From Kiritimatiellia bacterium (GTDB lineage Bacteria; Verrucomicrobiota; Kiritimatiellia; UBA8416; YA12-FULL-48-11), in NCBI GenBank assembly GCA_028716365.1, contig JAQUPZ010000001.1, positions 124,001-188,000 of the forward strand: 64,000 bases of DNA, written 5' to 3'. Shown one piece after another: positions 53,012-62,894 of the stretch; the first letter of the stretch is position 1; each line of letters opens with the position of its first letter. The notes below the pieces were generated by a model. The model ran no database searches. It worked only from the letters and a program-made list of their open reading frames with translations, and was not told where the DNA came from. The translations under genes were made by a program, and so were the position numbers.

Positions 53012-53156
53012 CGTAGCAAAACCGTCATTCATCCCTCGGACTCCAAGTCCGGGGTCTTCTGCGAAGGAGGATAGAGTAAAACTTCTCATAATCCTCTTGT
53101 CGATTGGCAGGTTTCTGGCAACATGTTTTCCGACACAGCAAAAAACGGGGTAAAGG

Positions 53157-54173
53157 ATGGCTTTTGCAAAGAAAAGTACATTAGGATCAAAGCTCCTTTC
53201 GGGTTACAAACTTTTGAAAGGCCGTGATCTTGAGCGCGTAAATGACGAATTGCTGACACTCGGGAAAAATATCCGTTCTGTTCAGAAAGGTCGCGGACTT
53301 GGCGGACGCCTTTCATTTACCGAGAAAGGCCGTGTACTCGGCTGTTTCCCCCAGGTCCGTCGTCCTTCGGCAAAAACGGTATGGAGTGCGCACTATCACA
53401 ACTTCTTTGAGCTTTCTTTTATTCTCGAAGGCGAAGCGAAACACAGGATCGGAGATAATGTTTACCCGGTAAAGCCGGGGGATATAGTTTTTCTCAACAA
53501 CGAACTTCCGCATAATTACGTCATAGGTCCAAAAGAAAGACTCACTGTGCTTAATATTGCCTTTCTTCCGGAGTTTCTCGAATCCGCGATCACCCTCGAT
53601 AAGCTGGTTACCGGTGTACAGTTTTTCATGGTGGAACCGTTCTTCCGTTCGCTTGACGATGTCGGCGGCAAACTTACCGTTACCGGTGATGTCTTCTTCC
53701 GGCTGGCTACGCTCGCGCTTTCAATAGTTGATGCATTTAACCGGAGTTATCCTGCCAAAAGCGATCTAGTGCCGCTCCTGTTCAAGGCATTCATCATCAG
53801 CGTTAATGCTGCGTATGAGGAACGTGTTGCCGAGAGGCCAAGATTCTACGAGAAGAGAGAAGCGCTGTTTCGCGAGATCGTTTCCTTCATTGATGGGCGT
53901 CTTTCCGGGAAGATAACTCTTGCGAATATTGGAACGGCGGTCCGGCTCGGACGGACACAATTAGCTGAGATTTTCAAAGAGAAACAGGGAATGACCATTG
54001 TGGCATACGTCAACCGGCGTCGAGTTGAGCAGGCTCAGCATTTACTGCGTACTACCGACATGCCCATCCTTGATATTGCTTTTGAAACAGGCTTTGGCGA
54101 TGTCTCTCACTTCAACCACACTTTCAAGCGTATTGCAGGGGTCTCGCCCCGGCAATATCGCGGCGGTAAATAA
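53157..54173 (+). CDS. AraC-family transcriptional regulator
   Basis: This 338-residue regulator has a cupin sensor (AHYHNFFELSFILEGEAKHRIG, GDIVFLNNELPHNYV) and a C-terminal double HTH (IGTAVRLGRTQLAEIFKEKQG, ILDIAFETGFGDVSHFNHTF). The N terminus (about 70 residues) is basic and longer than usual. The start has a short-spaced GGGG/AAAGG site. It lies 50 bases before the DUF5107 gene on the same strand, so it probably controls the galactan-type operon that follows. Confidence 0.82.
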   Translation: MAFAKKSTLGSKLLSGYKLLKGRDLERVNDELLTLGKNIRSVQKGRGLGGRLSFTEKGRVLGCFPQVRRPSAKTVWSAHYHNFFELSFILEGEAKHRIGDNVYPVKPGDIVFLNNELPHNYVIGPKERLTVLNIAFLPEFLESAITLDKLVTGVQFFMVEPFFRSLDDVGGKLTVTGDVFFRLATLALSIVDAFNRSYPAKSDLVPLLFKAFIISVNAAYEERVAERPRFYEKREALFREIVSFIDGRLSGKITLANIGTAVRLGRTQLAEIFKEKQGMTIVAYVNRRRVEQAQHLLRTTDMPILDIAFETGFGDVSHFNHTFKRIAGVSPRQYRGGK

Positions 54174-54223
54174 GCCAACTTTTTGGGGACAATCCTCCAA
54201 GATCATCACATCATGTCAGGCTT

Positions 54224-57200
54224 ATGATGCATGACATGAAAACTAAAACTATCCTGTCGTTTAATTTCACCATCAAATTGATCCTGCCAATATTGTTGTC
54301 GTTATCAGGAATTACTGCAGACGCGGCTGTCAAGGTAAAGGAGAAAAAGGTTGTCGTTCCGACCTATCCGCCAGGCCCGTGCGACAAGAACCCGGTATTT
54401 TACACGGGACGCGTTTACCAGGGCGCGCAGGGCCGTGTTTATCCATACCCGCTCCAGGATGTTCTTCATGACGAGAAGGTGGACAGGGAATACACTGCGC
54501 TCTGGCTCGAGAATGATTACCTGAGCATGTCGGTTCTGCCGGAGATTGGCGGACGGCTTTTCAGTTTTACCGATAAGGACAGCGGGTATGAGACTTTCTA
54601 CCGGCAGTCGGTAGTCAAGCCTGCCTTGATCGGGATGTTGGGCGCATGGACGTCGGGCGGCGTGGAATGGAATTTTCCCCATCATCACCGGGCAACAACG
54701 TTCATGCCGGTTGACTACACGACCACCAAGAATGATGACGGAAGCAAGACCGTGTGGATTGGCGAAACCGAACTTCGTCACAGGATGAAGTGGTCGATAG
54801 GGCTAACAATGAAACCAGGCCGTTCGTATCTTGAAGCCACCTGCAAGTTTATGAACCGCCAGTCGTACATTGAGTCCATGCTTTACTGGGCCAATGTTTC
54901 CGTGCACTGCGGAACGAATTACCAGGTGATTTTCCCGCCCTCCTGCCGGGTCGGGATGGACCATCACAAGGATTACTTTACCCGTTTCCCCATGGGGCGT
55001 CCCTGTGTGGCGATAGATGAGATCGCGGACCTGAGCTGGTGGAAGAATTTTACCACGGATCACCGTTCGATTTTCGCTGTTGATCCGGATAACGATTTCC
55101 TGGCCGGTTACGACTATGGCCGGCAAATTGGTACGGCACATGTTGCCAACCGCCATATTGTCTGTGGCAAGAAGTTCTTTCTTTGGGGAAATAATCCCGG
55201 CGGTTTCGTGTGGGACAAGGTGTTGACCGATACCGATGGTCCATATCTTGAACTGATGGTTGGTGCTTATTCCGACAACCAGCCGGATTACAGCTGGATA
55301 TCGCCCTACGAAACACGCGAGTGCAAGCAGTACTGGTATCCCATCAAGAAAATCGGCGGGGTCAAGTGCGCCAATCTTGACGCTGCCATCAATCTTGAGC
55401 GTTGCGCGCTGGACAAGGTCTTCCTCGGTCTCAATGCGACGGCTAAAATCAAGAATGCCCGCGTCTGTCTGAAATACGGGGCAAAAGAATTCAACGAGTT
55501 GATTAATATCGATCCCAACACACCTTATATAAAAGAAATTACGGTGGATGTAAATGTCAGTGACCAGCAGATCACCGGTATCCTGTGCGATTCTAACGGA
55601 CGTGAGCTTGTTCGATATACGCCGGTAAAAGTTGAAGAAAAGCCGCTTCCTGAAATCGTTGAGAATCCGAAGTCTCCTTCCGAATACAAGACGGTGGAGG
55701 AACTGTACCTGGTCGGCCTGCGGCTGGAACAGTTTCACAATGGTATCGTTGATCCCGTACCGTACTATGAGGAAGCGCTCAAGCGTGACCCGAACGATCT
55801 GCGTGTTAATACTGTGCTTGGTATCAGGCGGGCTCGGGAAGCCAGGTTTGAAGAGGCCGAAAAACATCTGCGCCGTGCAGTTGAGCGTACAACCCGCAAT
55901 TATACGCGCGCAAAAGACGCCGAGCCGCACTACTACCTCGGGGTTGTGCTGAAGGAGCAGGGCAAATTGAAGGAGGCGCAGGATGAACTCTGGAAAGCGG
56001 TCTGGCGTGACAGCTTCCAGCGCGCAGCTTATATCGAACTGGCCAAGATTGACTGCGTGAAAGGTGATTATAGTCACGCCCTTGAGATGATTAATAATGC
56101 CCTGGCCGTGGCCATACGGTCCAGTAAGGCACATACGCTGCGTGCATATATTCTGCGTAAACTCGGGCAGAAAAAAGATGCGGAACTCGAACTGGACCTG
56201 GCTGTTAAGAACGACCCCCTCGATTACTGGTCTGTGGCAGAGTGTTGTTTCCTTAAAGGTAAGGGAGAAAAGGCGCTGGCGGCGGCTGAGAAGAATCGCG
56301 GGAACAAACTGCAGCAGATGCTTGAGACAGTTACCGACTACGGTGATATCGGTGCCATCGATGAGGCGCTCTCGCTGCTGACACAGGCTGAAAATGCCGG
56401 GACCGCGTATGCCAGCCCGCTCGTTAAATATTATGCCGCTTATTACAATCTTCAGAGCGGCAAAACCGGTGTGGCACGTGATCTTTTTGCCAAAGCGGCG
56501 GCGATGCCCACAGATTACTGTTTCCCGTTCCGGCACGAAGAACTGCGAATGCTTTCCGCCGCCCTTGAGTTGTGTCCATCAGATGCGAACACCTGGTACT
56601 ATCTCGGTAACCTCTGCTACTACTTTGAGCAGCGTGAACGCGGAGTTGCCGCATGGGAGAAAGCCGTTTCGCTCAACCCGTCGCACGGTCTGGCCCTGCG
56701 TAATCTCGGCTTTGCCTACGGAAGGATACTGGAGAAACGCGATCTGGCGGTTGCCCGTTATGAGGCTGCGATCAAGGCTGATCCGCAGAACGTTGCGCCT
56801 GTCCTTGAGCTGGACAAGCTGTGGGAGAAGATGGGCCGTGACTCCGCAGCCAGGTTGGCGTTTCTCGAGGGCCGTATGGAGACGGTACAGAAGAGTGATC
56901 CAACCATCCTGCGACTGGCTTACCTATATAATGAAACAGAACAGTATGATAAATCGCTGGCGATCCTGACAACCCGGCGTTTCCATGTATGGGAAGGTGC
57001 TGCTGCGCTGCACCAGCCGTTTGTAGACGCGTGCCTGCTGCGCGGCCTGGCAAAACTCAAAGCCGGGCAGAGTGCTGCTGCACTGAAGGACCTCGAGGCG
57101 GCGAATACCTATCCCGAGAACCTGCAGGCTGGACGTCCCGGCGATGCGGGACAGGCTCCCAAGATTCATTATTACACTGCCCTGGCTTACAAAGCGGTTG

Positions 57201-57571
57201 GCGATTCAGGGAAGGCAAAAGCTGAACTGCGAAAGGCGCTCGATGGCCGCGTGGCAGATGGTGAGATGAATTACTATCGCATCCTGTCTCTTCGCGAACT
57301 GGGTGAGGCAGCGGGCGAGGCTGAACAGATACAACGTCTTCGTTCTGCAATTGCGGAATTGGATAAACCCGCGACTGTTTATGCATACGCGAAGTTTGGC
57401 GGTGAGAATACACCGTTGGAACGCGTGATGCACCGCTCGGCACAGAAGTCATATCTCCAGGGGTTGATGTCGCTGGCAGAAGGCAAGTCTGTGGAAGCGA
57501 AAGCGAGTTTTGCTGCAGCGGTCAAGGAACGTCCGGCCATGATCTGGGCAAAGTCATTCCTGGCAAAATAG
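54224..57571 (+). CDS. Exported DUF5107 and TPR repeat protein
   Basis: This 1115-residue protein has a signal peptide (about residues 10-35). Residues about 45-330 match DUF5107 (LENDYLSMSVLPEIGGRLFSF, SGGVEWNFPHHHRATTFMPVDY), an aldose-epimerase-like/galactose-mutarotase-type sandwich often linked to sugar loci. From about 475 to the end the protein is a long TPR array (KRDPNDLRVNTVLGIRRAREA, PHYYLGVVLKEQGKLKEAQDEL, WYYLGNLCYYFEQRERG). It may scaffold or bind oligosaccharides at the outer surface. The GH16 gene begins 9 bases after it. The reading frame is intact. Confidence 0.82.
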   Translation: MMHDMKTKTILSFNFTIKLILPILLSLSGITADAAVKVKEKKVVVPTYPPGPCDKNPVFYTGRVYQGAQGRVYPYPLQDVLHDEKVDREYTALWLENDYLSMSVLPEIGGRLFSFTDKDSGYETFYRQSVVKPALIGMLGAWTSGGVEWNFPHHHRATTFMPVDYTTTKNDDGSKTVWIGETELRHRMKWSIGLTMKPGRSYLEATCKFMNRQSYIESMLYWANVSVHCGTNYQVIFPPSCRVGMDHHKDYFTRFPMGRPCVAIDEIADLSWWKNFTTDHRSIFAVDPDNDFLAGYDYGRQIGTAHVANRHIVCGKKFFLWGNNPGGFVWDKVLTDTDGPYLELMVGAYSDNQPDYSWISPYETRECKQYWYPIKKIGGVKCANLDAAINLERCALDKVFLGLNATAKIKNARVCLKYGAKEFNELINIDPNTPYIKEITVDVNVSDQQITGILCDSNGRELVRYTPVKVEEKPLPEIVENPKSPSEYKTVEELYLVGLRLEQFHNGIVDPVPYYEEALKRDPNDLRVNTVLGIRRAREARFEEAEKHLRRAVERTTRNYTRAKDAEPHYYLGVVLKEQGKLKEAQDELWKAVWRDSFQRAAYIELAKIDCVKGDYSHALEMINNALAVAIRSSKAHTLRAYILRKLGQKKDAELELDLAVKNDPLDYWSVAECCFLKGKGEKALAAAEKNRGNKLQQMLETVTDYGDIGAIDEALSLLTQAENAGTAYASPLVKYYAAYYNLQSGKTGVARDLFAKAAAMPTDYCFPFRHEELRMLSAALELCPSDANTWYYLGNLCYYFEQRERGVAAWEKAVSLNPSHGLALRNLGFAYGRILEKRDLAVARYEAAIKADPQNVAPVLELDKLWEKMGRDSAARLAFLEGRMETVQKSDPTILRLAYLYNETEQYDKSLAILTTRRFHVWEGAAALHQPFVDACLLRGLAKLKAGQSAAALKDLEAANTYPENLQAGRPGDAGQAPKIHYYTALAYKAVGDSGKAKAELRKALDGRVADGEMNYYRILSLRELGEAAGEAEQIQRLRSAIAELDKPATVYAYAKFGGENTPLERVMHRSAQKSYLQGLMSLAEGKSVEAKASFAAAVKERPAMIWAKSFLAK

Positions 57572-57580
57572 GAGGCTGAA

Positions 57581-58453
57581 ATGAAAATTACTATTGGCAC
57601 AGTTTTGGTTGTACTTGCATTTATTGGAGTCGGACAGTCGGAGCCCGTCTGCCCCATGGGCGAGGGCTGGGAGTTCGATCAGCAGTTCAGTGATGAATTC
57701 AATGGACAGGAGTTGGATGGGCAGAAGTGGTGGGATTTCAATCCCGAATGGTACGGACGCAAGCCCGGTTATTTCTCGCGTGAGAATGTAACGGTCAAGG
57801 ATGGAAAACTGTGTCTGACAGCAAAAGTTCAGAAACCGGAAGAAGTGACGGTGGAAAATAAAGTGCGTGGCTATGATAAGTTCACCACATCTACTGTTAA
57901 AAGTAAGAAAAGAATCCTGTACGGTTATTTTGAAGCCCGTTGCAAGTCGATGAAAGCAAGCGTTTGCAATGCGTTCTGGCTATATGACCCGCTCAATCCA
58001 CCCGCCAAGTACAAGGAAGGCAGTTTCTCGGAGGAGATTGATATTTTTGAAATCTTTGGCAAGCCGGCCAAGAAGGAGTATGACCGGGTGTATTGCACAA
58101 CGGTACACCGCTTTTACACGCCTTATGTAGAGTCCATCGCAAATGCAAAGCAAACCCCGTTGCCAAAAAAAGGTATGAAACAGAAGGTACCATTTGATTT
58201 TCATGCAGATTTCCACGTTTATGGATTCCTCTGGACGCCGACGGAGATGAAATGGTTTGTCGATGGCAAGGAGGTTTTCGCGCGTGATAACGATTACTAT
58301 CATGCGGCGCTATACATCATGTTTGATTGCGAGATCATGAAAGACTGGGTCGGGTTGCCGGATCCGGCTGATCTGCCCAGCACTTTCGAGATAGATTATC
58401 TGCGCGTATGGAAACACAAGGACCAGCCATTCCCGATGGCCAAGGGGTTCTAA
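57581..58453 (+). CDS. GH16-family endo-glycanase (agarase/carrageenase-like)
   Basis: This 290-residue exported enzyme has GGAGG upstream and a signal peptide (KITIGTVLVVLAFIGVGQS). The jelly-roll GH16 fold is clear: DEFNGQELDGQKWW, NVTVKDGKLCLTAKV, RILYGYFEARCKSM, and the catalytic motif EIDIFE (E-x-D-x2-E) in EEIDIFEIFGK. The last strands are FEIDYLRVWKH. The WFDGKEV-type stretch is WFVDGKEVFAR. It should cleave internal beta bonds of a galactan or related polymer. The agar/carrageenan subfamily is an inference from overall look and context. Confidence 0.87.
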   Translation: MKITIGTVLVVLAFIGVGQSEPVCPMGEGWEFDQQFSDEFNGQELDGQKWWDFNPEWYGRKPGYFSRENVTVKDGKLCLTAKVQKPEEVTVENKVRGYDKFTTSTVKSKKRILYGYFEARCKSMKASVCNAFWLYDPLNPPAKYKEGSFSEEIDIFEIFGKPAKKEYDRVYCTTVHRFYTPYVESIANAKQTPLPKKGMKQKVPFDFHADFHVYGFLWTPTEMKWFVDGKEVFARDNDYYHAALYIMFDCEIMKDWVGLPDPADLPSTFEIDYLRVWKHKDQPFPMAKGF

Positions 58454-58478
58454 TCAAAGCGGATTGAAAGGAATAACA

Positions 58479-60056
58479 ATGATGAGCGAGAAAATATTAC
58501 GAATGTCTGTAATTCTTTGTCTTTTGATGGCTGGTTCAGAACAATGTGTGGAGGCCGAAGAATCCATACCGGACCTTTCGGCTTATATCCTGACGCCGCC
58601 GGCGAAACCCGAGCCGCGGATAAACGGAGCGAAAGTATTCGGCGTGAGGCCGGGGAGCCCGATCCTTTACACGATTGCGGCAACGGGGAACAAGCCGATG
58701 AAATTCTCGGTCAAGGACCTGCCGAGCGGTGCAAAACTCGATCCAGTGAATGGTCGCATCAGCGGCGCGATTGCGAAACGCGGCACATACCGCATGATGC
58801 TGAAAGCCGAAAACTCGCTTGGCAGTGCCGAACGCGAACTGAAGATTGTTGTGGGCGATGATACTTGTCTGACGCCGTTGCTTGGTTGCAACACATGGGG
58901 CGGCTGGGGTTCAAAGGTTGCTGATGCCAACCTGCGTGCAGCCGCAGAGGCGATGGTGCGGCTCGATCTTATCAATCACGGCTGGCAGTACATCAACATT
59001 GATGACGGCTGGCAGGGGAAGCGCGGCGGCAAATATAATGCGATCCAGCCCAACGAGAAATTTCCTGACATGAAAGCGCTGTGTGATTATATCCACAGCC
59101 TCGGTCTGAAGGCCGGGATTTACTCAACACCCTGGGTTACCAGTTATGCGGGATTCGTCGGCGGATCGAGCGATGACCCACAGGGCTCATGGACGAAACC
59201 CGCAAAGCCAAGAGATGGCTGGCATTACGGCAAACATTTCTTCGAAAAGAACGACGCGCAGCAGTGGGCCGAGTGGGGGTTCGATTACGCAAAATATGAT
59301 TCAAGTATCACAAGCGTGGAAATAACCCGCCGGTTTGCCGACGCACTGGCTGCATGTAACCGTGACATTGTTTATGAGCTTTCCAATGAAGTACCGCTGA
59401 AACTGGCCGAATGCATCAGTATTGCGCAGCTTACCCGGACGACAGGTGATCTTGTCGATTTCTGGGACCGTTCCCAGATGGATGAGAATCTCAGGAAATG
59501 GGCTGAAGGTGTTCGAGAGGTATGGATTAAGCAGGATGCTTTCGCACCCTTCCAGAAACCCGGACATTGGAATCATGCGTGCAATTTGCGTATTGGCCTG
59601 CTTGGCGGCTGGCGCGACAAGCCGCTCACGCCGTCGCATCTTACCGTTAACGAACAATATTCGCATGTCAGTCTCTGGTGTCTGTGGGGTTCGCCGATGA
59701 TCATTGGAACACCAATCGAACGGCTGGACAAATTTACTTTGAGTCTGCTCTCGAACGACGATGTTCTCGATGTGAACCAGGATCCTCTCGGAAAACAGGC
59801 CTGCCGGCAGGTTCTTGCTGATGGCGGCGAGGTGCTTGTGAAGGAATTGGAAGATGGTTCCAGGGCGGCTGGGCTGTTCAACCCGGGTCCGAAAGAGCTG
59901 ACTGTAACTGTGAAATGGACGGACATTGGACTGAAAGAAAAACAGAAAGTGCGCGACCTGTGGCGCCAGAAGGACCTGGGTGAGTTTGCCGAAAGTTTCA
60001 GTACGGCTGTACCGTCGCACGGCGTGGTCATGGTCAGGCTTACCGGTGCAAAATAA
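58479..60056 (+). CDS. GH27 alpha-galactosidase with N-terminal Ig-like domain
   Basis: The ATG at 58479 (AAAGGA upstream) gives 525 residues with a signal peptide. An Ig-like putative binding domain (He_PIG type: MKFSVKDLPSGAKLDPVNGRISG) spans about 50-120. The GH27 barrel follows: LLGCNTWGGWGS, QYINIDDGWQG, nucleophile FDYAKYDSS, and the acid/base region TRTTGDLVDFWDRS. The C-terminal sheet domain is present. It should release terminal alpha-galactose from oligosaccharides, feeding the oxidation genes downstream. GH27 nucleophile and acid/base are both visible, so activity is likely. Confidence 0.9.
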   Translation: MMSEKILRMSVILCLLMAGSEQCVEAEESIPDLSAYILTPPAKPEPRINGAKVFGVRPGSPILYTIAATGNKPMKFSVKDLPSGAKLDPVNGRISGAIAKRGTYRMMLKAENSLGSAERELKIVVGDDTCLTPLLGCNTWGGWGSKVADANLRAAAEAMVRLDLINHGWQYINIDDGWQGKRGGKYNAIQPNEKFPDMKALCDYIHSLGLKAGIYSTPWVTSYAGFVGGSSDDPQGSWTKPAKPRDGWHYGKHFFEKNDAQQWAEWGFDYAKYDSSITSVEITRRFADALAACNRDIVYELSNEVPLKLAECISIAQLTRTTGDLVDFWDRSQMDENLRKWAEGVREVWIKQDAFAPFQKPGHWNHACNLRIGLLGGWRDKPLTPSHLTVNEQYSHVSLWCLWGSPMIIGTPIERLDKFTLSLLSNDDVLDVNQDPLGKQACRQVLADGGEVLVKELEDGSRAAGLFNPGPKELTVTVKWTDIGLKEKQKVRDLWRQKDLGEFAESFSTAVPSHGVVMVRLTGAK

Positions 60057-60109
60057 AATTTGATAATCAAAAGCAAGGTTGAGAAGAGAAAATAATAAGG
60101 AGTCGAGTC

Positions 60110-60883
60110 ATGCGTTTTGAAAAAAAGGTTGTTTTGGTTACGGGTGCCAGTCGCAATACCGGTGTGGAGATTGCCGCTGCTTTCGCAAAAGAAGGCGCAA
60201 CGGTACTGGTTAACGGTACAACAGCGGAAGGGGTACATAAGGCAGTAAAGGAGCTGGAGTCACGCGGATTGCGCGGATTTATTGAGGCACCCGCCGATAT
60301 CGGTAATCCGGCATCGGTTGATACACTATTTGCCATGATCCGGCAGAAAGCAGGTAGACTCGATGTGTTGGTCAACAATGCTGTTCTGCAGGGGATTGGT
60401 CCTTCATTCGAGGATACACCGTTGGACCTGTTTGAGAAAGTCATCAGGGTGAATCTCGTTGGCGCGTTTCATGTGGCGCGCGAAGCAGCAAAGATAATGA
60501 TCGCGCAGGGCGGCGGTACAATTGTCAACGTAGGATCTAATGTTTCGACCCGCGCGATCCGTAAACGAAGCGCTTATGTAGCCAGCAAAGGTGGGATTGA
60601 TGGCCTGACTCTTGCCATGGCTCTTGATCTTGGCCCGAAGAAGATACGGGTGAATACGGTCTCGCCCGGTTATATTCATACTGAGCGCTGGGATTCTCTT
60701 TCCGAGGGTGATACGATCAGACGCAGAAAAAATGTTCCGTTGGGGAAAGAAGCCAGTGGTGCGGAAATTGCCGCGGCGATTCTGTTCATGGCATCCGACG
60801 AGGCATCCAGTGTACACGGAGCAAGGCTTGTAGTGGATGGAGGATGCTCGGCGCAGCATATGCCGTATGATGTAGATGTGTGA
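60110..60883 (+). CDS. Short-chain dehydrogenase/reductase (sugar dehydrogenase candidate)
   Basis: This 257-residue SDR has AAGGAG upstream. The cofactor loop is LVTGASRNTGVEIA, where the usual TGxxxGIG is TGASRNTG. NNAV stands at the NNAG position, and the catalytic set is NVGSNVS (Ser) and YVASKGG (Y-x3-K). In an operon with a UlaG-like lactonase and a galactonate-dehydratase-like enzyme, it is the best candidate for the aldose 1-dehydrogenase that turns galactose (or a derivative) into its lactone. The stop overlaps the MFS start by 4 bases. Confidence 0.85.
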   Translation: MRFEKKVVLVTGASRNTGVEIAAAFAKEGATVLVNGTTAEGVHKAVKELESRGLRGFIEAPADIGNPASVDTLFAMIRQKAGRLDVLVNNAVLQGIGPSFEDTPLDLFEKVIRVNLVGAFHVAREAAKIMIAQGGGTIVNVGSNVSTRAIRKRSAYVASKGGIDGLTLAMALDLGPKKIRVNTVSPGYIHTERWDSLSEGDTIRRRKNVPLGKEASGAEIAAAILFMASDEASSVHGARLVVDGGCSAQHMPYDVDV

Positions 60884-62190
60884 GTTATTCTATGAATGAC
60901 AAACCCGATCAGGTAATACACGGGAAGGCATTTCATCCTTCGTATAAGTGGGAATTACTGGCATTACTGTTCTTTACTTTCTTTCTGCATCAGGGAGACA
61001 GGGCAATTTTTGGCGTGGTTCTTTCGTCAATCAAGACCGACCTGCATCTTACCGATGCGCAACTCGGGCTTGTGGGCTCTGCTCTCTTTTTCACGCTGGC
61101 GCTGCTGGTACCGGTGGCGGGCTACCTTGGCGATATATGGAGCCGCAAGCGGATTATTACTGTCAGCCTGATGTTCTGGAGCGCGGCTACAATGGTTACC
61201 GGCGCGGCCCGCGGGCTGATCAGTTTGATTCTTTTCCGTAGTATTGCCACGGCTGGAGGAGAATCATTTTATGCGCCTTCCGCGTATTCGCTTATTGCTG
61301 TATTCCACAAGAAGACCCGCGCCTTCGCGCTGGCCATACACCAGTCATCGCTCTATGTCGGAGTGATAACGAGCGGCTTTCTTGGTGGTTACATTGCCGA
61401 GAGGTGGGGATGGAGATCCGCCTTCTATGTTTTCGGCTTTGTCGGAATTTTACTCGGGATAATACTGATGATACGGCTCAAGGATGCACCGCGCGATAAT
61501 TCCGACAGCAGGGGCCGGGTCGGATTGAGGGAAGCTTTTGGTGTGGTGTTTCGTACTAAAACAGCATGGCTGTTGACGACCGGGTTTGTGGCCATTGTCT
61601 TCGTGAACAATGCGTATATCGTATGGGCTCCGAACTTTGTACAGCAGAAATTCAATCTCTCCCTGACGGTGGCCGGCGGATATTCAATGCTCTACCATCA
61701 CATAGCTGCGATGATTGGTGTCCTGATCGGGGGACGTTTGTCGGATGCAATGGTTATTTCACGACGCCAGTTCCGCCTGCAGCTTCAGACTGTATCCATG
61801 TTACTGGGTGCTCCGATGATATTTCTAATGGGATATTCCAGCACGCTTGCGGCCACGTGGGTAACCATGGCGGCAATGGGATTTTTCCGCGGCCTTTACG
61901 AGGCTAATACGCATGCGTCGTTGTTTGACGTGATCGAGCCGCGTTACCGCGCTTCCGCAGTGGGTGTTATGACGACGATCGGGTTTCTTGCCGGGTCAGC
62001 CTCGCCGCTGTTGATGGGATACTGTCGTCGGGCTTTCGGAGAGGCACAGGGATTATCATACGGCTTCTCGGCTCTCTCAATTGCATACCTTATCGGAGGA
62101 ATTGCAGTGCTTGTAGCTTTGAAGTTTACATTCCATCACGATTACTATTCGGAAACGCCTGACAATCAGGCAGGAGTGTCCAAGTCGTGA
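60880..62190 (+). CDS. MFS transporter (sugar carrier candidate)
   Basis: This 436-residue protein has about 12 membrane segments. The loop 2-3 motif is GDIWSRKRI and the opening FLHQGDRAIFGVVLSSIK. It resembles Spinster-like or sugar-acid MFS carriers. The GTG at 60880 overlaps the SDR stop (GTGA), and the next gene overlaps its stop in the same way, a sign of tight coupling; the inner ATG at 60892 is the alternative. It probably imports the galactose or oligosaccharide product of the GH16/GH27 enzymes across the inner membrane. Confidence 0.82.
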   Translation: MSYSMNDKPDQVIHGKAFHPSYKWELLALLFFTFFLHQGDRAIFGVVLSSIKTDLHLTDAQLGLVGSALFFTLALLVPVAGYLGDIWSRKRIITVSLMFWSAATMVTGAARGLISLILFRSIATAGGESFYAPSAYSLIAVFHKKTRAFALAIHQSSLYVGVITSGFLGGYIAERWGWRSAFYVFGFVGILLGIILMIRLKDAPRDNSDSRGRVGLREAFGVVFRTKTAWLLTTGFVAIVFVNNAYIVWAPNFVQQKFNLSLTVAGGYSMLYHHIAAMIGVLIGGRLSDAMVISRRQFRLQLQTVSMLLGAPMIFLMGYSSTLAATWVTMAAMGFFRGLYEANTHASLFDVIEPRYRASAVGVMTTIGFLAGSASPLLMGYCRRAFGEAQGLSYGFSALSIAYLIGGIAVLVALKFTFHHDYYSETPDNQAGVSKS

Positions 62191-62894
62191 AAATTACCTG
62201 GATCGGACAAGGCGGGTACCTGGTTGAACATGACGGACAGCGGCTTGTGATTGATCCGTATCTGAGTGATTCAGTGACAAAAAAATTTGGTTTGCACAGG
62301 CTTGCTCTGCCGGCAATGGCAATCTCAGAATTAAAGCCTGATGTGATATTCATCACCCACGATCATCTTGATCACTTTGATCCTGATACTCTTCAGCCGC
62401 TGATGTTGCAGTCGACCGCATCGTTGCTCGGGCCGCAGAGTGTTATCAATCATGGCCGGCAGATAGGATTCGATGAGAAACGGCTGGTTCTGGTGAAAGT
62501 AGGAAAATCAACGCGTTTTAGCGGATTTATTTTCACGCCGACACCTGCGATGCACAGCGATGAGTTTTCTGTGGGATTGCTTCTCGAGGCTGATGGCAGG
62601 CGGCTATATTTCAGTGGCGACACGCTGTACGATCCTGATCTTGTTAAGCGGGTTTGTACATTGACCAGTAAACCATTGAATGCCGCTTTTGTCTGCATGA
62701 ACGGCCGACTTAACAACATGAACATAACAGAAGCGGCCGAGTTTGTTGTACAATTAAAGCCGGAAATAGCAGTTCCCATGCATTACGGCATGTTTGCCGA
62801 AAATACTGCTGACCCCAACAGCTTTGCCGATGCTTGTAATGCAAAAGGCGTACCGACATTAATTTTAGAAATAGGAGGATCAACAGAGATATGA
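62187..62894 (+). CDS. Metallo-beta-lactamase-fold lactonase, UlaG-like
   Basis: This 235-residue MBL-fold protein starts at GTG 62187 within the MFS stop. The metal motif is THDHLDHFD (H-x-H-x-D-H), with later His at PAMHSDEF and an Asp at FSGDTLYD. This short form, with the opening MKITWIGQGGYLVEHDG, resembles UlaG-type sugar lactonases. In this operon it should open the sugar lactone made by the SDR. Its stop overlaps the next start (ATGA). Confidence 0.8.
   Translation: MKITWIGQGGYLVEHDGQRLVIDPYLSDSVTKKFGLHRLALPAMAISELKPDVIFITHDHLDHFDPDTLQPLMLQSTASLLGPQSVINHGRQIGFDEKRLVLVKVGKSTRFSGFIFTPTPAMHSDEFSVGLLLEADGRRLYFSGDTLYDPDLVKRVCTLTSKPLNAAFVCMNGRLNNMNITEAAEFVVQLKPEIAVPMHYGMFAENTADPNSFADACNAKGVPTLILEIGGSTEI

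Noticed and set aside
54803-56536. Minus-strand ORF of 577 codons
   Set aside because: Despite its length it is fully antisense to the DUF5107/TPR gene, whose repeats and motifs are unmistakable; it is a frame left open by codon bias.
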